Of a DNA stretch of 9,993 nt, positions 5,982 to 9,993 are shown piece after piece. The DNA is taken from NCBI GenBank assembly GCA_946480065.1, contig CAMLJA010000054.1:1-9993 (forward strand), read 5' to 3'. Every line of letters begins with the position of its first letter. The stretch's first letter is position 1. The notes under the pieces are model-generated. The model did no database searches. It was not told the DNA's origin and saw only the letters and a list, made by a program, of their open reading frames with translations. Source of the stretch: an uncultured Thermomonas sp. (GTDB lineage: Bacteria > Pseudomonadota > Gammaproteobacteria > Xanthomonadales > Xanthomonadaceae). The position numbers were made by a program, and so were the translations under genes.

Positions 5982-8597
5982 TCAGGCGCCCTCCGCCGCG
6001 GCCAGGAAATCCTGCGCGAACCGTTGCAGCACGCCGCCCGCGGAATAGACCTCGACGTCCTCGTCCGAATCCAGGCGGCAGGTCACCGGGACCTCGACGG
6101 TCTCGCCGTTGGCGCGATGGATGACCAGGGTCAAGGTCGCGCCCGGCGCGGGCGTGCCGGCGACGTCGAAGGTCTCGGTCCCGTCTATGCCCAGCGTCTG
6201 GCGGGTGGTGCCGGGCTGGAACTGCAGCGGCAGCACGCCCATGCCGACCAGGTTGGTGCGGTGGATGCGCTCGAAGCCCTCGGCCACGATGGCCTCCACG
6301 CCGGCCAGGCGAACGCCCTTGGCCGCCCAGTCGCGCGAGCTGCCCTGGCCGTAGTCGGCGCCGGCGATGATGATCAGCGGCTGGCGGCGCTGCATGTAGG
6401 TTTCGATCGCCTCCCACATCCGCACGACGGCGCCGTCCGGTTCGACCCGCGCCAGCGAGCCCTGGCGCACGCTGCCGTCGGCGTTGCGCACCATCTCGTT
6501 GAGCAGCTTGGGATTGGCGAAGGTCGCGCGCTGCGCGGTCAGGTGGTCGCCGCGGTGGGTGGCGTAGGAATTGAAGTCCTCCTCCGGCACGCCCATCGAC
6601 GCCAGGTATTCGCCGGCGGCGCTGGCCGGCAGGATCGCGTTGGAGGGCGACAGGTGGTCGGTGGTGATGTTGTCGCCCAGCACCGCCAGCGGGCGCATGC
6701 CGCGCAGCGTGCGCTCGCCCGCCAGCGCGCCTTCCCAGTAGGGCGGGCAGCGGATGTAGGTGCTCTGCGGGCGCCAGTCGTACAGCGGCTTGGCGGCGCG
6801 GCCGCGGCCGCGCGGCGCGAACATCGGGCCGTACACGCGGTGGAACTGCTCCGGCTTGACGCTGGCCTTCGCCACCGCGTCGATCTCGGCGTCGCTCGGC
6901 CACAGGTCCTTCAGCCGCACCTCGACGCCGTCGGCATCCACGCCCAGCACGTCCTTCTCGATGTCGAAGCGCACGGTGCCGGCGATGGCGTAGGCGATCA
7001 CCAGCGGCGGCGAGGCCAGGAACGCCTGCTTGGCGTAGGGATGGATGCGGCCGTCGAAGTTGCGGTTGCCGGACAGCACCGCGGTGGCGTAGAGGTCGCG
7101 CTCGATCACTTCCTTCTGGATCGCCGGGTCCAGCGCGCCGCTCATGCCGTTGCAGGTGGTGCAGGCGAAGCCGACGATGCCGAAGCCCAGCCGTTCGAGT
7201 TCGGACAGCAGCCCGGCTTCCTCCAGGTACAGCTGCACCGCCTTCGAGCCTGGCGCCAGCGAGGTCTTCACCCACGGCTTGCGGACCAGCCCTCGCGCGT
7301 TGGCGTTGCGCGCCAGCAGGCCGGCCGCGATCACGTTGCGCGGGTTGCTGGTGTTGGTGCAGCTGGTGATGGCGGCGATGATCACCGCGCCATCCGGCAT
7401 CAGGCCGCGGGCTTCCTCCGCGTGGCCGGCCGCGAGCTTGGTCTCGTCGGCGATGCCGCGCTCGGCCAGCGCGCTCACCGGCAGCCGGCGGTGCGGATTG
7501 GACGGGCCGGCCATGTTGCGCACGACGCTGGACAGGTCGAAGTGCAGGGTGCGCTCGTACTGCGCGTGCGCCAGGTCGCCGGCCCAGAAGCCGGCGGTCT
7601 TCGCGTAGGTGTCCACCAGCGCGACCTGGGCGTCCTCGCGCCCGGTCAGGCGCAGGTAGTCCAGGGTGTTGTCGTCGATGAAGAACAGCGCCGCGGTGGC
7701 GCCGTATTCGGGCGCCATGTTGCTGATCGTGGCGCGGTCGCCGATGGTCAGCGCCGCGGCGCCCTCGCCGCGGAATTCCAGGTAGGCGCCGACCACCTTT
7801 TCGTTGCGCAGGAACTCGGTCAGCGCCAGCACCACGTCGGTCGCTGTGATGCCGGGACCGGGCCTGCCGCCGAGTTCCACCGCCACGATGTCGGGCAGGC
7901 GCATCATCGAGGCGCGACCCAGCATCACGCTCTCCGCCTCCAGCCCGCCGACGCCGACGGCAATGACGCCCAGCGCGTCCACGTGCGGCGTGTGCGAATC
8001 GGTGCCCACGCAGGTGTCGGGGAAGGCCACGCCGTCGCGGGTGTAGACCACCGGCGACATCTTCTCCAGGTTGATCTGGTGCATGATCCCGTTGCCCGCC
8101 GGGATCACGTCGACGTTGTCGAAGGCCAGCCGGCACCACTCGATGAAATCGAAGCGGTCCGCGTTGCGGCGGTCCTCGATGGCGCGGTTCTTGGCGAACG
8201 CCTGCGGGTCGAAGCCCGGCGCCTCCACCGCCAGCGAGTGGTCCACGATCAGCTGCACCGGCACCACCGGGTTGACCTGCGCGGGATCGCCGCCGGCCGC
8301 CGCGATCGCCTCGCGCAGGCCGGCCAGGTCCACCAGCGCGGTCTGGCCGAGGATGTCGTGGCAGACCACCCGCGCCGGGAACCACGGGAAATCCAGGTCG
8401 CGGCGGCGCTCGATCAGCTGCAAGAGGTAGTCGGTGATGCGGCCGGGTTCGGCCATGCGCACGATGTTCTCGGCGTGCACCCGCGCGGTGTACGGCAGCC
8501 CGGCCCAGGCGCCCGGCCGCAGCGCCTCCACCGCCTCCCGCGCATCGAAATAGTCGAGGGAGGTGCCGGGGAGGGGCTTGCGGAAATCCTGGTTCAT
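5982..8597 (-). CDS. acnD: Fe/S-dependent 2-methylisocitrate dehydratase AcnD
   Basis: The product has 871 residues, normal for AcnD (about 865-870). The start at 8597 gives M-N-Q-D-F-R-K-P-L-P-G-T, the characteristic AcnD N-terminus; a start 26 codons further upstream is rejected. It is an aconitase-superfamily enzyme with all four domains. Domain features include C-V-G-T-D-S-H-T-P-H, the 4Fe-4S ligands C413 (S-C-T-N-T-S-N-P) and C479/C482 (C-T-T-C-N-G), the swivel-domain G-D-N-I-T-T-D-H-L-S-P-S, and the substrate loop Y-G-Q-G-S-S-R-D-W-A-A-K-G. AcnD dehydrates 2-methylcitrate in propionyl-CoA breakdown and replaces PrpD in organisms that also carry prpF. Pairing with prpF, 1 nt downstream, separates it from AcnA. 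No prpB, prpC or regulator adjoins it: the upstream neighbour is the divergent dusA. No Shine-Dalgarno is evident before the ATG. Confidence 0.95.
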   Translation of the reverse strand: MNQDFRKPLPGTSLDYFDAREAVEALRPGAWAGLPYTARVHAENIVRMAEPGRITDYLLQLIERRRDLDFPWFPARVVCHDILGQTALVDLAGLREAIAAAGGDPAQVNPVVPVQLIVDHSLAVEAPGFDPQAFAKNRAIEDRRNADRFDFIEWCRLAFDNVDVIPAGNGIMHQINLEKMSPVVYTRDGVAFPDTCVGTDSHTPHVDALGVIAVGVGGLEAESVMLGRASMMRLPDIVAVELGGRPGPGITATDVVLALTEFLRNEKVVGAYLEFRGEGAAALTIGDRATISNMAPEYGATAALFFIDDNTLDYLRLTGREDAQVALVDTYAKTAGFWAGDLAHAQYERTLHFDLSSVVRNMAGPSNPHRRLPVSALAERGIADETKLAAGHAEEARGLMPDGAVIIAAITSCTNTSNPRNVIAAGLLARNANARGLVRKPWVKTSLAPGSKAVQLYLEEAGLLSELERLGFGIVGFACTTCNGMSGALDPAIQKEVIERDLYATAVLSGNRNFDGRIHPYAKQAFLASPPLVIAYAIAGTVRFDIEKDVLGVDADGVEVRLKDLWPSDAEIDAVAKASVKPEQFHRVYGPMFAPRGRGRAAKPLYDWRPQSTYIRCPPYWEGALAGERTLRGMRPLAVLGDNITTDHLSPSNAILPASAAGEYLASMGVPEEDFNSYATHRGDHLTAQRATFANPKLLNEMVRNADGSVRQGSLARVEPDGAVVRMWEAIETYMQRRQPLIIIAGADYGQGSSRDWAAKGVRLAGVEAIVAEGFERIHRTNLVGMGVLPLQFQPGTTRQTLGIDGTETFDVAGTPAPGATLTLVIHRANGETVEVPVTCRLDSDEDVEVYSAGGVLQRFAQDFLAAAEGA

Positions 8598-8692
8598 CGC
8601 GGGGGCGTCTGGCGTGCGGGGCAGGCTGCCATTGTCGCGCATCGCCCGCGACGGCGCAGTCGCGGCGGGCGGCATCCGTACAATGCGCGGCC
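8598..8692. promoter_or_regulatory. Divergent promoter region between acnD and dusA
   Basis: This 95-bp region must drive both genes. On the minus strand GACAAT (bases 8636-8631) is a possible -10 for acnD, giving a leader of roughly 25-30 nt. On the plus strand TACAAT (8679-8684) is a good -10 for dusA. Neither has a convincing -35, and I see no clear operator palindrome for a PrpR- or GntR-type regulator. Confidence 0.4.
8679..8684 (+). promoter_or_regulatory. Putative -10 element (TACAAT), leaderless dusA
   Basis: TACAAT matches the TATAAT consensus at five of six positions and ends 8 nt before the dusA ATG at 8693. No Shine-Dalgarno is present. The predicted transcription start falls at or within a base or two of the start codon. 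Confidence 0.55.
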
Positions 8693-9688
8693 ATGCCTCC
8701 CTCGCCCGCCATCGCCCCCGAGCGGCTGCGCCTGTCCGTCGCCCCGATGATGGACTGGACCGACAGCCACTGCCGCGCCTTCCACCGCGTGCTGGCGCCG
8801 CACGCGCGGCTGTATTCGGAGATGGTGCACGCCAACGCGGTGATCCACGGCGACCGCGCGCGCCTGCTGGCGATGGACCCGTCCGAGCATCCGGTGGCGC
8901 TGCAGCTGGGCGGCAGCGAGCCGGCGCTGCTGGCGGAGGCGGCGCGGATCGGCGCGGAGGCCGGCTTCGACGAGGTCAACCTCAACTGCGGCTGCCCGTC
9001 CGACCGCGTGCAGGCGGGACGCTTCGGCGCCTGTCTGATGCGCGAGCCGGCGCTGGTGGCGGAGGGCGTGGCGGCGATGATCGCGGCCTGCCCGGTCCCG
9101 GTGACGGTGAAGTGCCGGCTGGGCGTGGACGACGACCACGAGTGGGAGCGTTTCCTTGCCTTCATCGACACCATCGCCGAGGCGGGGTGCCGCTCGTTCA
9201 TCGTGCATGCGCGCAACGCCTGGCTGCAAGGGTTGAGCCCGAAGGAAAACCGCGAGGTGCCGCCGCTGCGCTACGACTGGGCGTATCGCCTCAAGCGCGA
9301 GCGGCCGGCGTTGCAGGTGGTGGTGAACGGCGGCATCGCCGATGCGGCGGAAGCGACCGCGCACCTCGGCCATGTCGATGGCGCGATGCTGGGCCGGGCG
9401 GCCTACCACACGCCCTACCTGCTGCACGCACTCGACGTGCGCTGGTTCGGCGGCGAACCGCGCACGCGCGGCGAGCTGCTGCGCGCCTACCGGCCCTACG
9501 TGGAGGCGCAGCTGGCGCGCGGCGTGTTCCTCAAGCACATCGTCCGCCACGTTCTCGGGCTGTTCACCGGCCAGCACGGCGGGCGCGCGTTCCGTCAGGT
9601 GCTCAGCGAGGGCGCGCACAGGCCCGGGGCCGACTGGGCGCTGGTCGAACAGGCGCTGGCGCTGACCGAACGGGCGGAGGCGGCATGA
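8693..9688 (+). CDS. dusA: tRNA-dihydrouridine(20/20a) synthase DusA
   Basis: The product has 331 residues, typical for DusA. This FMN enzyme reduces uridine to dihydrouridine at positions 20/20a of the tRNA D-loop using NADPH. The N-terminus shows L-S-V-A-P-M-M-D-W-T-D-S-H-C-R, the DusA form of the Dus signature. The FMN barrel continues with L-Q-L-G-G-S, then N-C99-G-C101-P-S with C101 as the catalytic proton donor, V-T-V-K-C-R-L-G, the DusA-type segment H-A-R-N-A-W-L-Q-G-L-S-P-K-E-N-R, V-V-N-G-G-I and M-L-G-R-A-A-Y. The long A-W-L-Q-G-L-S-P-K-E-N-R insert separates it from DusB and DusC. The C-terminal helical tRNA-binding domain is complete. The stop overlaps the next gene's ATG (ATGA at 9685-9688). 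Its own start looks leaderless. Confidence 0.96.
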   Translation: MPPSPAIAPERLRLSVAPMMDWTDSHCRAFHRVLAPHARLYSEMVHANAVIHGDRARLLAMDPSEHPVALQLGGSEPALLAEAARIGAEAGFDEVNLNCGCPSDRVQAGRFGACLMREPALVAEGVAAMIAACPVPVTVKCRLGVDDDHEWERFLAFIDTIAEAGCRSFIVHARNAWLQGLSPKENREVPPLRYDWAYRLKRERPALQVVVNGGIADAAEATAHLGHVDGAMLGRAAYHTPYLLHALDVRWFGGEPRTRGELLRAYRPYVEAQLARGVFLKHIVRHVLGLFTGQHGGRAFRQVLSEGAHRPGADWALVEQALALTERAEAA

Positions 9689-9993
9689 TCACCCGCGATG
9701 TGGCGGCCTTCCTGGCGTTCGCGCGCACCCTCGCGCCGGATTTCGGGCCGGCCACCCCGCAGGCCGCGTTCCTGGTCGCGCCGGACGGCTTCCGCCTGGC
9801 CGAGCAGTCGGCCCGCGACAACGCCTACATGGCCGACGCCGCGGCGTTCGACGCCGCCCGCGCCTCGGCCCAGCATCGGGAGCTGCAGCGCGCGGTGTCG
9901 GCGGAGCTGCCGACGGTCTGCTTCGCCGGCAATCCCGACACCCCCGACGCGGTGTTCCCCAACAACGTGTTCGGAACCGCCGCGGGCCGCAGC
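9685..9993 (+). CDS. Amidinotransferase/arginine deiminase-like protein (3' end outside window)
   Basis: The frame opens at the ATG overlapping the dusA stop and stays open for 103 codons to the window edge. Recognisable pieces are A-A-F-L-V-A-P-D-G-F (residues 27-36), S-A-R-D-N-A-Y-M (42-49) and P87-D-A-V-F-P-N-N94 followed by V-F-G-T (95-98). The D-x-V-F-P-N-N block is characteristic of the guanidino-group-modifying fold in the CtlX-like/amidinotransferase family (COG4874-type), where this region contributes substrate-binding residues. The catalytic His and Cys would lie past the window end, so the reaction (arginine or citrulline deimination, or amidino transfer) cannot be settled. The ATGA overlap suggests coupling to dusA. 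The frame and start are strong; the family call is moderate. Confidence 0.72.
   Translation, partial: MITRDVAAFLAFARTLAPDFGPATPQAAFLVAPDGFRLAEQSARDNAYMADAAAFDAARASAQHRELQRAVSAELPTVCFAGNPDTPDAVFPNNVFGTAAGRS

Noticed and set aside
8598..8675. 26-codon N-terminal extension of acnD
   Set aside because: The family start M-N-x-x-x-R-K-P-L-P-G-T begins at 8597; the extension would run through the putative promoter region and has no family resemblance.
5946..8750. 934-codon open frame on the + strand opposite acnD, and an even longer minus-strand frame at 5848-9216
   Set aside because: Both are by-products of high GC, where stop codons are rare. Their translations are Arg/His/Gly/Ala-rich without domain logic, and they lie over acnD and prpF (and, for the minus-strand frame, dusA), whose motifs are unambiguous.
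1..9993. Novel defence, mobile or secondary-metabolite system
   Set aside because: I looked for transposases, integrases, terminal repeats, toxin-antitoxin pairs, CRISPR repeats, tRNA-bounded islands and large modular genes on both strands and found none. Base composition is uniform, and the genes are ordinary chromosomal types plus a few small secreted unknowns.

Overview
The window is about 70% GC or higher, with strong G/C preference at third codon positions, tightly packed genes and Ala/Arg/Gly-rich proteins. Together with the gene content (acnD-prpF, a DUF1993-type protein, DusA followed by an amidinotransferase-like gene, several small secreted proteins), this suggests a gammaproteobacterium of the Xanthomonadaceae/Lysobacteraceae (Lysobacter, Luteimonas or a relative). 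That placement is inference from sequence character, not a database match.

Layout. Bases 1-497 hold the end of a DUF1993-family gene whose first codons lie before the window. From 673 to 3866 all genes are on the + strand, and four of the five encode exported proteins: a secreted protein with two EF-hands (673-1218), a Tyr/Arg/Asp-rich secreted protein of unknown role (2161-2604), an NlpE-N-domain lipoprotein (2712-3149) and a secreted protein with a Gly/Lys/His tail (3240-3866). A cytoplasmic HAD phosphatase-like gene (1311-2051) lies among them. An excellent intrinsic terminator follows the EF-hand gene, and a terminator-like hairpin follows the Tyr/Arg-rich gene. A two-gene unit follows: a GFA-type zinc protein and a GNAT acetyltransferase, overlapping by ATGA.

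The centre is a minus-strand operon, acnD-prpF (8597 down to 4799), one base apart. It encodes the Fe/S-dependent dehydratase of the 2-methylcitrate cycle (propionate catabolism) and its accessory isomerase. The other cycle genes (prpB, prpC) and a prpR-type regulator are not beside it. A 95-bp divergent intergenic region separates acnD from dusA (tRNA-dihydrouridine synthase, + strand). dusA overlaps by ATGA an amidinotransferase/arginine-deiminase-like gene that runs off the end.

The most coherent non-gene signal is a repeated start-site layout: several genes without a Shine-Dalgarno have a -10-like hexamer (TACACT, CACAAT, TAGACT, TACAAT) 6-8 nt before the ATG, which predicts leaderless mRNAs. 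I see no mobile element, CRISPR, tRNA, rRNA, phage gene or clear novel multi-gene system. This is mostly ordinary chromosomal housekeeping sequence with a few uncharacterised secreted proteins.
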